Part shown: positions 1 through 9,289 of the stretch, one piece after another
How positions within the stretch are numbered: the first letter of the stretch is position 1
Layout of the letters: each line of letters begins with the position of its first letter
Source: JBKPCD01 sp046727175
GTDB taxonomy: Bacteria > Acidobacteriota > Vicinamibacteria > Vicinamibacterales > 2-12-FULL-66-21
Length of the DNA stretch: 19,729 nucleotides
Assembly (NCBI GenBank): GCA_046727175.1
Contig: JBKPCD010000078.1
Span: forward strand, 1-19,729
Direction of reading: 5' to 3'
Made by a program: the position numbers and the translations under genes
Notes under the pieces: model-generated
Told to the model about the DNA's origin: nothing
Database searches by the model: none
What the model saw: the letters and a program-made list of their open reading frames with translations, nothing else

Positions 1-409
1 TGACGCGCGTGTCCACGATCTGAGGTCGGTCATGCGGTGCTCAAATCGAATGAAGCGGATCCTGCGCGAGCAGTGGGCACACTTTCTGCCGTCCACGCTG
101 AAACGCGGCCGGTGAAACCCACCCCGGCCGCGTCGCACCTCGAGCCATCGAGCGCCGCGCCGTCGAGCCTTGCTCTTCCCACTCGGGAACGCTGACGAGT
201 CCGTTCAATCATGTGTCCGGGCCACCAGCGGGCGCACCGCTATGTCGGGCACCCACCGTGCCGGTTCATTGGATAACGGAGATCCCTGCCTCGCCGCGGC
301 TCGCACCGCGAACATGGCGGCGAGCGCAACGCCGGTTCCGAGCCCCACTTTCAGGAGCCCGGGCCATCGGACATGTATCCGCGCCGGCTCGTCGAGTCGT
401 GGAATCCGC
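1..409. other. No supported gene
   Basis: I see no convincing gene here. The only notable segment is a minus-strand hydrophobic stretch (about 290-350, around GLGTGVALAAMFAVRAAA) just downstream of the patatin stop. It has no clear start codon or ribosome binding site of its own and matches no family I recognise. Confidence 0.4.
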
Positions 410-2713
410 TCAGCGGAAGATACGTCCCACGCCGAAGTACGTGCGCCAGCGGCCGTCGAAGCTCCAGGAACCGGCGAGAACCGCCGGTCCAAGGATCGTG
501 TCGATCACCAGCCCGACACCGCCAGTAGATCTCCAACCGGCGAGCCGCCACTCGTCGAACGCGTCACCGTTCTCGAGCCAGGCTCCCGCAAAGACGGGCC
601 CGCCCATGAAATCGGGGAGCCTAGCGACGCGCCGCAAGTATCCACCCGTTGCGATGTAATAGTGAGCACCCCTGAGCTCGCCCGCGTCGTATGCTCCAAG
701 TCTGAAGGGCGTGCCGAGTGCGAATTGATTGGTGGGCAAGGGTGTGTCATGGAAGGAGGTGCCGAGACCGCCGTACACGAACACGCGGTTGGGCGGGCCG
801 ACCCTCCAGAACTGGCTCGCAGTGCCGGACAGTTGTGTCACCGATGAGTCGAAGTCGAATCTCTCACCCTGGACCGTCACATCCGGGCCGCTGAAGATCC
901 GTAACAACCGAACGTGGGATAGCACGCCGGCCGTCGGCACGACCGGGCTGTCCTGGGTATCCACTCGCCAGACAAGTTCTGCGCCGGTTTCCTTGCCGTG
1001 CAGCTCGGGAAAACCAGGATTCCCGATCGCGATGGACGCCGAACTGCGTCCGACATAGGCGCCGATGCGCAGATCGCTTCGCGCGCCCAGATTGACGCCG
1101 GCGTTGAGGCCGACGCGCGCGATCGTCTGTTTGTAGCGCGCAATCAGCGCATCGTCACTGATCACGTCGAACGTCGTACGGCCAACACCCGCATACGGTG
1201 CGAGGAAGAGGGGCGTCGGACCGATCGGGCGATACAACTCAACTCCGACGCCTGGGTCCGACCCGATCGTGCCGTCGAGCCGGAGCTCCGATCCCGAGCC
1301 GACGACATCGAAGGTGAGATAGCGCGCGGTTGCGGTAATGCGGAAGTCACTCGACGTCGTATTCTCCAGGTTCAGGCCCAACATCAAGAACGGTGGCGCG
1401 TACGGCTTGACCCGTCCCTGCACGCGCAATCCAACGCCGCGCGCAGTGTCACGCGTGAGCCGCCAGGTCACCGTCTGATAGCGATCCAGGCCAGCCACCA
1501 ACGCGACGTCCCGCTCGAGGCTCACCACGTCCAGCGGCGTTCCAACATACCGCGCGAACCTCACATTCAACTGCTTCTGGTCGTTTGCAGCGAATCCGTC
1601 GAGCTCGATGAACGCCGGTGCTGGCAGCTCAGTCCGTCGACGCGCTTGGCGAGCGAGGCGCCACGCGTCGAAGTCTGCCTGACTCACGGCGAGCGGCAGC
1701 AGCCGATCGCGCATGGCCTCGGCGGCTCGGTACCCCTCTTCGATCAAATCGTCGGCCCGTCGCCAGTCGAGCGACCCGTATTTGCCGAGCGGCACATTCA
1801 CGACTACGTCGGCGGCTGCGAGCGCGCGACTGGTCGAAGCCCGCATCATCGCGTCGAGCGTGCTGCCCGCGAGACCGAACATCGTGTACCTCACGCCTTC
1901 GCGATCGGACAAGTCACCGACATTGACCGCAACCACCCGATCCGCCTCCATACTCTTGACTACGTCAGCAGGCACGTTGTTCATCGTGCCGCCGTCGATC
2001 AACACCTGGCCGTTCAGCTCCACGGGCGGAAAGATCAACGGAAGCGACATCGTCGCGCGCATCGCATCGGCCAAATATCCGCGGCGCATCACGACCGGTT
2101 GTGCCGACAGGAGATCGACGGCCACCGTGCGAAACGGCGTCGGCAGATCATCGAAGTCTTCGACTGCGAAGTAGGGCGCGGCGATGCGATCGAGGAGCAG
2201 CTCCACGTACTCGCCGCTGTTCAGGGCCGTCGGCGGGACGATGCCGCCTCTCAGGCCAAACTCGAGTCGCGAGGGATACGCCCGCCCGTCGGCTTTCCGA
2301 CGGATGTTCTTGTAGGCGAACGAGGACGCGCCAAAGAGACGGTCCCAATCCAGGGAGTCGATGAAGGTCTCCAGTTCTCGCGCATCCATCCCGCTCGCGA
2401 AAGCTCCGCCGACCAGTCCGCCCATGCTGGTGCCGGCGGCGACGTCAATTGGAATCCGGTGCTCTTCCAGCCACCGAATCACGCCAACGTGCGCGATGCC
2501 GCGCGCGCTGCCGCCGCCGAATGCGACACCCACCGTTGGTCGGCCCAGGCTCCTGGCGGGCGCTGCAGCCTTGGTCGTGTAAGTCGTTCGTGTTGGCGCG
2601 GCGGGCACGCGTTGAAAAGGGGCCGCGCACGCCGTGCATCCGACCGCGACGCCACACGCCGGAAGGAGATATCGCCAACCACGTCGACATGTCTGCAGAT
2701 TTCGCATCGACAT
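410..2713 (-). CDS. Patatin-like phospholipase with C-terminal outer-membrane barrel
   Basis: This encodes about 767 residues from the start chosen here. The frame is open to 2818, but the ATG at 2713 (or 2707) puts an export signal at the N-terminus (Arg-rich start, then LLPACGVAVGC), with possible lipidated Cys at 26 or 29. The patatin domain follows: oxyanion loop GGGSARG, nucleophile elbow GTSMG (Ser about 96) and the dyad Asp in DGG (about 240). After it comes a POTRA-like segment and a long beta-rich region like the Omp85/surface-antigen barrel, ending in FGVGRIFR. This order (lipase, POTRA, barrel) is that of type Vd autotransporters such as PlpD. The expected role is a phospholipase A anchored in or secreted across the outer membrane; substrate unknown. 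A MarC-like gene lies upstream on the same strand, about 115 bp away. The ribosome binding site is weak (GTGAGA). Confidence 0.88.
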   Translation of the reverse strand: MSMRNLQTCRRGWRYLLPACGVAVGCTACAAPFQRVPAAPTRTTYTTKAAAPARSLGRPTVGVAFGGGSARGIAHVGVIRWLEEHRIPIDVAAGTSMGGLVGGAFASGMDARELETFIDSLDWDRLFGASSFAYKNIRRKADGRAYPSRLEFGLRGGIVPPTALNSGEYVELLLDRIAAPYFAVEDFDDLPTPFRTVAVDLLSAQPVVMRRGYLADAMRATMSLPLIFPPVELNGQVLIDGGTMNNVPADVVKSMEADRVVAVNVGDLSDREGVRYTMFGLAGSTLDAMMRASTSRALAAADVVVNVPLGKYGSLDWRRADDLIEEGYRAAEAMRDRLLPLAVSQADFDAWRLARQARRRTELPAPAFIELDGFAANDQKQLNVRFARYVGTPLDVVSLERDVALVAGLDRYQTVTWRLTRDTARGVGLRVQGRVKPYAPPFLMLGLNLENTTSSDFRITATARYLTFDVVGSGSELRLDGTIGSDPGVGVELYRPIGPTPLFLAPYAGVGRTTFDVISDDALIARYKQTIARVGLNAGVNLGARSDLRIGAYVGRSSASIAIGNPGFPELHGKETGAELVWRVDTQDSPVVPTAGVLSHVRLLRIFSGPDVTVQGERFDFDSSVTQLSGTASQFWRVGPPNRVFVYGGLGTSFHDTPLPTNQFALGTPFRLGAYDAGELRGAHYYIATGGYLRRVARLPDFMGGPVFAGAWLENGDAFDEWRLAGWRSTGGVGLVIDTILGPAVLAGSWSFDGRWRTYFGVGRIFR

Positions 2714-2830
2714 CGTTGTCTCACATGACGACTGGGCGTAGTGAATTGAACCGCGCCGAATCTTCAGGCGCGCGAGCTCTTCGGCGATCCCCCTCTCTTC
2801 AGTTAAATCCAAGATCATCTGTCGTTCGTG

Positions 2831-3511
2831 TCACGCCGGTGAGGGTGATCTCATCAGCGCATGAAGTAGCTCGGACAGTCCTCCCCACATCATGCCGACG
2901 CCGACGCAGAGAAGGATGAACGCCGTGAGCCGAAGGAAGACCGCGGCACCGGTGTCGCCAAGCAGCGCAATGAGGCGGCCGGCGAAGCGGTAGCTCAATG
3001 AAACAGAGACGGCGACAATCGCCACGCCAGAGAGCGCGGTAGCCACGTCGACGATGCTCGCGTTCGGACGGCTCGAAAGGCCGGCGCCCAGCGTAATCGC
3101 CGTCGAGATCGAACCCGGACCGACGGTGAGCGGAAACGTCAGCGGATAAAATGCTCGACGCGCGGCCTCTCGGTTCCAGGCGCCCTCAATGGCTGGCGTA
3201 ACTCCTACGCCGACATCGTTTGCGTTGAGAAGGCGCCAACCGCCCGCGATCACGACGAGACCTCCGCCGACGCGGACAATCGGCACCGAGATGCCGAACC
3301 ACTGCAGAATGTGTGAGCCGACGAGCATCGCGGCGGCGAGCAGCAAGAACGAATTCCACGCGACCTGACGCGGCAATCGTCTTCGCGCGACCGTCGGCAA
3401 GTCGGCGGACATCGACAGAAAGATCGGCGCCGATCCCAGCGGATTGACGATCGGAATCAGCGTCGCCACGGCGAGTGCGGCGGCGCGCGTGGCGTCAGCA
3501 ACGTCGGTCAA
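2831..3511 (-). CDS. MarC family integral membrane protein
   Basis: The protein is 226 residues, the usual length of the MarC family, inner-membrane proteins of six predicted helices. Despite the name, their role in antibiotic resistance was not upheld and the substrate is unknown. Family features visible are the N-terminal helix with IPIVNPLGSAPIFLSM, the central GG-LVVIAGGWRLL helix, the TFPLTVGPGSISTAITLGA segment, and a C-terminal helix ending in WGGLSELL. The start is a TTG at 3511; no strong ribosome binding site is seen, so a start slightly further in is possible. It lies upstream of the patatin gene on the same strand and may be co-transcribed with it. The frame is intact. Confidence 0.85.
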   Translation of the reverse strand: MTDVADATRAAALAVATLIPIVNPLGSAPIFLSMSADLPTVARRRLPRQVAWNSFLLLAAAMLVGSHILQWFGISVPIVRVGGGLVVIAGGWRLLNANDVGVGVTPAIEGAWNREAARRAFYPLTFPLTVGPGSISTAITLGAGLSSRPNASIVDVATALSGVAIVAVSVSLSYRFAGRLIALLGDTGAAVFLRLTAFILLCVGVGMMWGGLSELLHALMRSPSPA

Positions 3512-3770
3512 GCTGTCACGCTCGAGGGTTCGATCGCCCTCGCTTACTCGCTCTCATTCCGACAGTTGAGGCAAAGAGCGTTCCATGGCGATTGCGGTAC
3601 GAACGCGCACGACGCGCCGATTCTCGACAGCTCGCTCGATCGAGGAATCAGTGGGCGACAACCGCAAGATCCGGACGTAGGGTGCTATTGAGAATTGAAC
3701 ATACCGCAGCTCGTAACGGCAGGTCTCAAGTCGCCGCGAACGCACAGATACGCAAGCCGCCGATCGCGTG

Positions 3771-4354
3771 TCAGGTTCCACCGTTTTGCAGCTCGGGAAT
3801 GTGATAATTGGCCAGTACAACAGTCACGTTGTCGTGTTCGCCGTTGGTGAGGGCGGCGTCTACAAGCAGGTCGCATTGCTCCAGTGGTGTTCCCCTCGAT
3901 GTCAACGCATCGGCGATCTGGTCGTCGGACACCATGTCTGTCAGGCCGTTCGTGCAGAGCAGAAGACAGTCGTCATCCGCCAGCCGAAAGTGTTCGACCA
4001 TCACACCCGGGTCATCGACATCGGCGTCGATGGAGTCAGTCAGAATGTGCTGCACGTCTGCCAACCCTCGCCCCACGGAAGTCGGCAGGGGCGAGCTGGT
4101 GACTACGGCGGCGTATCCGTATTCGTCGACACGTCTTGGGACGTCACGACTGGTACGACTCGTGAGCAGCGTTCCTCGTACCGGCCGAGGCGGACGACGA
4201 GGTCGTGGTCGTCGTTTTCCTTGAACGCTCGACCGCGGTGCGAGCGAGCAGCGACGTCTGCCCGAACCAGCGCCGATGCCGGTCGGAAGAGATCCGTGCT
4301 CGCCACAGACGCGAACAATGCGCGTCGACCAGTGTCGTCAGGCGTGTCGTCCAT
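3771..4354 (-). pseudogene. PP2C-family protein phosphatase, internally deleted and frameshifted
   Basis: The N-terminal piece starts at the ATG at 4354 (MDDTPDD, GAGGAAGA just upstream) and carries the typical PP2C opening ADVAARSHRGRAFKENDDH followed by LVVRLGRYEE. A one-base loss near 4171-4174 (GAGGAACG where GAGGAAACG would keep frame) shifts the frame. The downstream frame resumes with TLLTS, DVPRRVDEYGYAAVV, as expected. The sequence then jumps to LADVQHILTDSI and the C-terminal part, with LLLCTNGLTDMVSDDQIADAL and the late metal-site motif GEHDNVTVVLA. The DGMGG metal/catalytic motif and the GDSR block, roughly 100 residues, are missing. Intact relatives remove phosphate from Ser/Thr and counter Hanks-type kinases. 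This copy cannot be active. Confidence 0.75.
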
Positions 4355-4836
4355 TCTTCCTCGATTGCATCACGGCTAAACGGTCCTCTGCTCCAGCACC
4401 TCACGGTCTCTCGTAACCTACGAGCCAGGTTCCTCCGATCTTCTTGGCTGACCCAACCTGCGTGAGAGCGACGAACCGCACCACGTTCAGCGCACAGCCG
4501 CATTCATGGCCGCGGTTGCGACGTGGGCCTGCGTGCTGACGGACAGAGAGTGTTTCCACACAGACATGGCCAACACGCCGACGTGAGTACAAACACTGTT
4601 TGTTAGATGGTTCGTCGGCGTGGGATGCCTCTAGCGCTGGCGCGCGGATGCATTTGCGTGAACGAGTTGCGTGCGGAAGTCCTGGCCCGATGATTGCCCG
4701 TCGAGCTCGCGAGGACTGTAGGGCGAACTGTGCGCGGCTCCGCGTCGCAAGGAAAGACCGCCCTCCAGCTCCTCACAGGCTGGGCTGAGACGTCGTCAGC
4801 ACAGTGACGATGCCGTGCGCGCAGAGGACGATGGTT
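4355..4836. other. Intergenic, no supported gene
   Basis: About 480 bp with no open frame that resembles a known protein on either strand. It separates the start of the minus-strand PP2C fossil from the plus-strand barrel fossil, so promoters for both would have lain here. I cannot point to specific promoter elements. Confidence 0.4.
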
Positions 4837-5093
4837 ATGCGAAAAAAGCTTGCGTCGATCCCGTTGAGAGAAGTTTTGAGTGCCCTCGTCGTCATTACGC
4901 CGATCGCCGCCGTTCTCCTTTTGGAATGGTGACGATCACGACGGGTCAGGCCGTCATCGCGCAGGAGGGAGCGGACAAGGTCAGCACCCTACATCCGTAT
5001 ATCCCCAGTACCTACGAACGGATGAACAAAGCTGACGAGATCATGGCCAACGCGAGACAGGATCAGTTTTGTTGCGATCGCGGTAGCCCCTGA
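4837..5093 (+). pseudogene. 5' fragment of an outer-membrane barrel gene
   Basis: An ATG at 4837, preceded by AGAGGA about 10 bases upstream, opens a signal-peptide-like segment of 31 residues (MRKKLASIPLREVLSALVV, then ITPIAAVLLLEW) that stops at 4930. In another frame (one base lost near 4915-4930) the sequence continues with GQAVIAQEGADKV, STLHPYIPSTYERM and NKADEIMANARQ, ending at 5093. K-x-x-(T/S)-LHPY soon after the signal peptide also occurs in the intact barrel protein starting at 5664 (EKAKSLHPYQVT). I infer a decayed relative of that gene, with signal and linker left and the barrel gone. The start signals are still recognisable. Confidence 0.55.
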
Positions 5094-5663
5094 GGGGCGT
5101 ACTCATCCCCGCCCGGCGCGTTCACCTTCTTCGTCGAAGAGCGCTCGAAACCCGCGGCGGCCCACACGCACGCGGTGCACCTTGATTTGCGGAGAGCACC
5201 CGGCGCGCGAACAACCTGCGTCCGAACACCGCCGCTCGACGACCGCCGCTGCCGCCACTACTGAGCTACGCGGCGCACTTCGAGGAGCGCTGAGACGCAA
5301 TGACCCGACGAACCGACTACGGCGTGTTTTCGGTGCTCATGCGGCATGTGCGTGCGCAGCTCCGGAGCGCGTGGGGCCTGCCGTTCGCCATGCCTGCGCG
5401 TGGGGGGTGACTCGATCTGCTGTCTCGACCTTTTCCACACCCTTGACTTGCCCACGTGTTTTGTGCGCGTACACACACACATCGTCTGATTCCGTGCACC
5501 GCCACCACACGCTGGCGCTCACAGTGCAGCTGCCTGCGTACGCCTAGACGCTGTAGCAACGCGAATCTCGAAAATCTCATAACGACCGCCCGGGCGGCAT
5601 CGTCTTTGAAGCGGCGCGAGACGCAAGGCGCGCGTGCGCGCACAAAGGGAAGGATACCTATCA
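5094..5663. other. Intergenic, no supported gene
   Basis: About 570 bp between the barrel fossil and the intact barrel gene. Open frames exist on both strands but their translations are low in complexity and match nothing I recognise. No barrel-like sequence continues from the fossil. A TTGACT at 5443-5448 could be a -35 element, but no good -10 follows at the right distance. Confidence 0.4.
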
Positions 5664-6884
5664 ATGCGTCTCCATGGCCTGTTCGGAGTCTGCACGTCCC
5701 TGACGTTCGTCATCGGTACCGCGAACACGGCGCTCGCACAGCTGCCGGAACCGGAACCGGAAACCCGTCAGACAATCACCGTCAACGCGGTGGAAGAGAA
5801 AGCGAAGAGCCTCCACCCTTACCAAGTGACCATCGCCGAGAAGGTGTTCACCCAACTCGAGAGACGGTTCACCAACGAGGCGATCAGGTGGCATCTGAAC
5901 TTCGAAGGTCCGTATCGCGGTAGCGGCTTCGCACCGGGCGTCGGCTACATGTTCCATCCCAGCGCGTACAGCTCACTCGATGTCCGCGGGAGCTACAGCG
6001 TCAGGTCGTACAAGCTCGCCGAAGCGGAATTCATCTCTCCGCGCCTGTTCGCCCGGCGCGGAGAGCTGACGGTCCTCGGCGGCTGGCGCGACGCGACTGA
6101 AGTGGCCTTCTACGGTCTCGGAATGAACACCGCGACGGGCGATCGCGCGAACTACGGCTTCGAGCAGCCGTTCGGATCGGCGCTGCTGACGATCCGCCCA
6201 ACGCGACGGCTGTTCCTGGTGCGCGGCGGCTTCGAGGCGTCGCGATGGGATCTCAAGGCTGGGAAAGGCACGGCACCGTCGCTGGACGACGTCTACACAC
6301 CGGAGTCACTGCCCGGTGTCGGCACCACGACGACGTACTTGCACACCCAGGCTACGGTCGGCTTCGACTCGCGCCCGGCGAGCGGCTACGCGCGTCGGGG
6401 CGGCTTCTACGGCGTCACTGGTCATGATTACCGCGACCGAGACGACGCGCTGGGGTTCCGGCAAGTCGACTATGAGGTGATTCAGCACATTCCCATTCTG
6501 CGCGAGACCTGGGTCGTCTCGCTGCACGGTCTCGCAAAAACGACGTGGGCCAAGGGAGACCAGGAGATCCCGTTCTACATGCTGCCGTCGCTGGGCGGCG
6601 GAACCAACCTGCGCGGGTTCGCCAGCCATCGCTTCAGCGACCCCCACAGCCTGCTGCTGCAGGCGGAATGGCGGATCGTGGCAAACCGCTTCTTCGAGAG
6701 CGCCGTATTCTATGACGCCGGAAAGGTGGCGGCACGCACGTCCGATCTCGATCTCAATCACCTGAAAAGCGACTACGGCTTCGGCGTGCGGTTTCACGGG
6801 CCCGCGCAGACGGTGCTCCGCGTCGACGTCGCCCGCAGTACCGAAGGCACCCGGCTGGTATTTGGCGCGTCACCCGTTTTCTAG
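5664..6884 (+). CDS. BamA/TamA-like outer-membrane beta-barrel protein
   Basis: The protein is 406 residues from the ATG at 5664, preceded by AAGGGAAGGA (5646-5653). A GTG at 5634 is in frame but lacks these features. The signal peptide is MRLHGLFGVCTSLTF..NTALA with cleavage before QLPEPEPE. After a short linker (EKAKSLHPYQ) the remainder is alternating beta sequence with the Omp85-type motif LGGGTNLRGFASHRF, then YDAGKV, DYGFGVRF and a terminal Phe (GASPVF), all typical of 16-stranded barrels of the surface-antigen superfamily. No POTRA domains are present, so it is shorter than BamA or TamA and its partner is unknown. The next gene starts 10 bp downstream and is probably co-translated. The role is inferred: an outer-membrane channel or assembly factor for that partner. 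Confidence 0.8.
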   Translation: MRLHGLFGVCTSLTFVIGTANTALAQLPEPEPETRQTITVNAVEEKAKSLHPYQVTIAEKVFTQLERRFTNEAIRWHLNFEGPYRGSGFAPGVGYMFHPSAYSSLDVRGSYSVRSYKLAEAEFISPRLFARRGELTVLGGWRDATEVAFYGLGMNTATGDRANYGFEQPFGSALLTIRPTRRLFLVRGGFEASRWDLKAGKGTAPSLDDVYTPESLPGVGTTTTYLHTQATVGFDSRPASGYARRGGFYGVTGHDYRDRDDALGFRQVDYEVIQHIPILRETWVVSLHGLAKTTWAKGDQEIPFYMLPSLGGGTNLRGFASHRFSDPHSLLLQAEWRIVANRFFESAVFYDAGKVAARTSDLDLNHLKSDYGFGVRFHGPAQTVLRVDVARSTEGTRLVFGASPVF

Positions 6885-6894
6885 AGAGACTGTC

Positions 6895-8592
6895 ATGCGC
6901 ATAAAATTTTTCGCTTTCGTGTCGTTGGTGGTGGTCGGCGCGATGGCGCCGTTCGGCTCCGCAAGTGCGACGAGCCCACGTTTCTATCGCGACGATCCCA
7001 TTCTTCGCGAGCCGGAGCCGCAGGATGCCGGTGGCGCGGCACTGTCGCAGCTCGACCTGATGTACGAATTGTCGTACAACCTCTTCGCGTTGGCCGGGCG
7101 GAAGCCGTCGGGCATGCGCGCCCAGAACGTCAACACGATCGACGAAGTCCCTGACTCGAGCTGGTTCACCAACCGCATCGGGACAAGGGCGCTCACGATC
7201 GACGAGATTGTCCGTGGTCCCAACGTTGGTCCTCCCCCGGATCCCTCCCGGTGGGTCATCTGGCGGCAAAAAACATCGGGCAGTCACCCGGGCATCACGG
7301 CCAGGGACGCCAACGGCGAAACCTGGTTCCTCGAGTTCGACCCGCCTTACTACCCGGGGGCGGCCACAGCCGCCGCCGTCATGGCCACGAGGTTCTTCTG
7401 GGCATTCGGCTACAACCAGGTCGAGTCCTTTCTGACGACATTCGATCCAAAGCGGGTGGAGATCGATCCGAAAGCGACGTTCATTCGTCCCAACGGCAAG
7501 CGCACGCCAATCACGCGCGGCGACATCGAGGAGCTGCTCGAACACGCCGCCCGGAGGCCGGACGGCACCTACCGCGTCTTCGCCGGCCGGCTGATTCCGG
7601 GCCGGATCATCGGCAACTTCCGTTATCAGGGGACGCGTCCGGACGATCCCAACGATGTCGTGCCGCACGAGCACCGGCGCGAGCTGCGCGCCCTGAACGT
7701 ATTCGGTGCGTGGACCAACGTCACGGACTTCAAGGCGGAGAATACGCTCGACACGATCGTCACCGAGAACGGCCACGCGATCGTCAAACACTATCTGCAG
7801 GACGTGGGGTCGAGCTTCGGCATGAGCAACGACATCTACACGTGGGACATGGGCTGGGAGCACTTCTATCAGGGTGGCGTCACGGCCAAGCGGCTGGCCT
7901 CGTTCGGCTTCGCGTTGAGTCCCTGGCAGACAGTCAACTACACAGAGGGACCGGAGATCGGGAAATTCGAGGGGGATCGCTTCGATCCGCGAACGTGGCG
8001 GGGCCATACGCCGAATGCCGCGATCATCGAGATGCGTGACGACGATGCGTTCTGGGCGGCGCAGCGCGTAGCCGCGTTCACCAATGACATGATCCGGGCG
8101 ATCGTTCACACGGGCGAGTTCGGCGACCCGGCCGCCGAACAGGCGATCGGCGACATCATGATCAACCGGCGGGACAAGATCCTGCAGGCGTATCTACCCG
8201 CCGTGAATCCCATCGTCACGCCACGACTCGAGAGCAATCGACTCTCGTTCGAGAACGCGGCAGTAGCGGCGGACGTCGCGAAAGTCCCTGGCATGTATCG
8301 CGCATCCTGGTTCCTGTTCGACAACGCGACCGGCGAGAGCCAGCCTCTGTCGGAGACGACCAGTGCGACCACGACCATCGAAGCGCCGCTCGGCCTGCCC
8401 ACCGCGGCGGGCAGTTTCATCCTCGTCGAGCTCTCGGCAGACAGCAAGGAACACCAAGCGTGGCGACGGCCGATCCGCACCTATTTCCGTCTCGGTTCGG
8501 ACGGCTGGACGCTCGTTGGACTGGAGCGGACGCCAGCCGAGGCGAGCACCAGAAAGAGCGCTGCACTCGCCGCGCTGAGGCATGCGAAGTAA
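6895..8592 (+). CDS. Secreted protein with kinase-like signature, function unknown
   Basis: The product is 565 residues from the ATG at 6895, 10 bp after the barrel gene; AGAGAG precedes it. A signal peptide is clear (MRIKFFAFVSLVVVGAM to SASA). I do not know a named family. The middle resembles an atypical kinase fold: NGETWFLEFDPP (137-150) where a beta-3 strand would lie, a helix with HRRELRALNVFGAW, a loop TDFKAENTL (Asp278, Lys280, Asn283) like D-x-K-x-x-N, and 20 residues later LQDVGSSFG (Asp303), like DFG. HipA, CotH and Fam20 kinases share this spacing. Glu147 sits where the ATP-binding Lys is expected. The C-terminal 100 residues look like a beta-sandwich (from 8281). Coupling to the barrel gene suggests a periplasmic or exported partner. 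Confidence 0.6.
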   Translation: MRIKFFAFVSLVVVGAMAPFGSASATSPRFYRDDPILREPEPQDAGGAALSQLDLMYELSYNLFALAGRKPSGMRAQNVNTIDEVPDSSWFTNRIGTRALTIDEIVRGPNVGPPPDPSRWVIWRQKTSGSHPGITARDANGETWFLEFDPPYYPGAATAAAVMATRFFWAFGYNQVESFLTTFDPKRVEIDPKATFIRPNGKRTPITRGDIEELLEHAARRPDGTYRVFAGRLIPGRIIGNFRYQGTRPDDPNDVVPHEHRRELRALNVFGAWTNVTDFKAENTLDTIVTENGHAIVKHYLQDVGSSFGMSNDIYTWDMGWEHFYQGGVTAKRLASFGFALSPWQTVNYTEGPEIGKFEGDRFDPRTWRGHTPNAAIIEMRDDDAFWAAQRVAAFTNDMIRAIVHTGEFGDPAAEQAIGDIMINRRDKILQAYLPAVNPIVTPRLESNRLSFENAAVAADVAKVPGMYRASWFLFDNATGESQPLSETTSATTTIEAPLGLPTAAGSFILVELSADSKEHQAWRRPIRTYFRLGSDGWTLVGLERTPAEASTRKSAALAALRHAK

Positions 8593-8680
8593 CGGGCATT
8601 TCTGGAAGCTCATACTGATCGAGCGTCCTGCCGGAGGCGAAGCAGTGAAGTGAAACGCGCGGTTCGATCGTCCCGAGAAA

Positions 8681-8711
8681 GGCAGGCCAGGTCGTTCTGA
8701 CTCGGCCTGCC
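8681..8711 (+). terminator. Hairpin after the kinase-like gene
   Basis: An 8-bp perfect stem, GGCAGGCC (8681-8688) pairing with GGCCTGCC (8704-8711), with a 15-base loop, about 90 bp downstream of the stop. No T-run follows, so it is a weak intrinsic terminator at best. It could instead protect the 3' end of the transcript. Confidence 0.35.
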
Positions 8712-9289
8712 ATGGTCTGGTACGCGGACATCGTCCGCAGGCTTTATGAGAGCTCGATTCTCCGCACCATATCGTCGCGTGGGGGCGGCCCCTACGACTG
8801 ATGGCTACACAGATCGCGCGCAGCCGCGCTCCTGGTGTCCGGCTCTTCGCGCCACTGCGGTCGTCCCGCTCCGACCCCTCTCTCCTGTTTTGCTTGCAGC
8901 GTCTCGATTTCCAACCGGCCGCGCGGCGACCGCCGCTGCACGTTGACACAGACGCCGCATGCATCCAGACGTCCCACTGGCCAAGGTCGGCGGCAACGGC
9001 GCATTTGTGGCCGTTTCCAGCACGTGGACGGTGGTACCCACGTTGCCCCCTTCCAATCACCATGACAGGAGAGATCCCGAAGCGACGCGCAATGATTCAG
9101 GAGAAACCGTCGGCGAGCAGAACGGATGGATTCGCGGCCCGTACGAACTCGATCGATGTCGCGTTCTGGTGACCGCTGTCTATGACGTGAGTCACGGCAC
9201 CGAGCTGTTTACCAGAGCCAGCCCGCAGGTCACTTCCTCGATCGCTCGCCCGCATTCGAGTTCACGATACCGATGAGTTCGCCGCGGCG
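8712..9289. other. Intergenic, no supported gene
   Basis: About 580 bp with several short overlapping open frames on both strands, none with a recognisable domain, start signal or export signal. The proximity of the PD40 fossil on the minus strand suggests decayed coding sequence, but I cannot trace homology here. Confidence 0.35.

Noticed and set aside
205..350. Small hydrophobic peptide downstream of the patatin gene
   Set aside because: One hydrophobic stretch but no start, no ribosome binding site and no family match.
998..2728. Plus-strand open frame of 576 codons
   Set aside because: It runs antisense to the patatin gene, is rich in Arg, His and Asp, and has no domain. It follows from GC-rich codon positions.
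5182..5547. Plus-strand open frame of 121 codons upstream of the barrel gene
   Set aside because: Composition is Ala/Arg/His-rich, with no ribosome binding site and no motif.
6754..8109. Minus-strand open frame of 451 codons
   Set aside because: Antisense to the kinase-like gene; no recognisable protein features.
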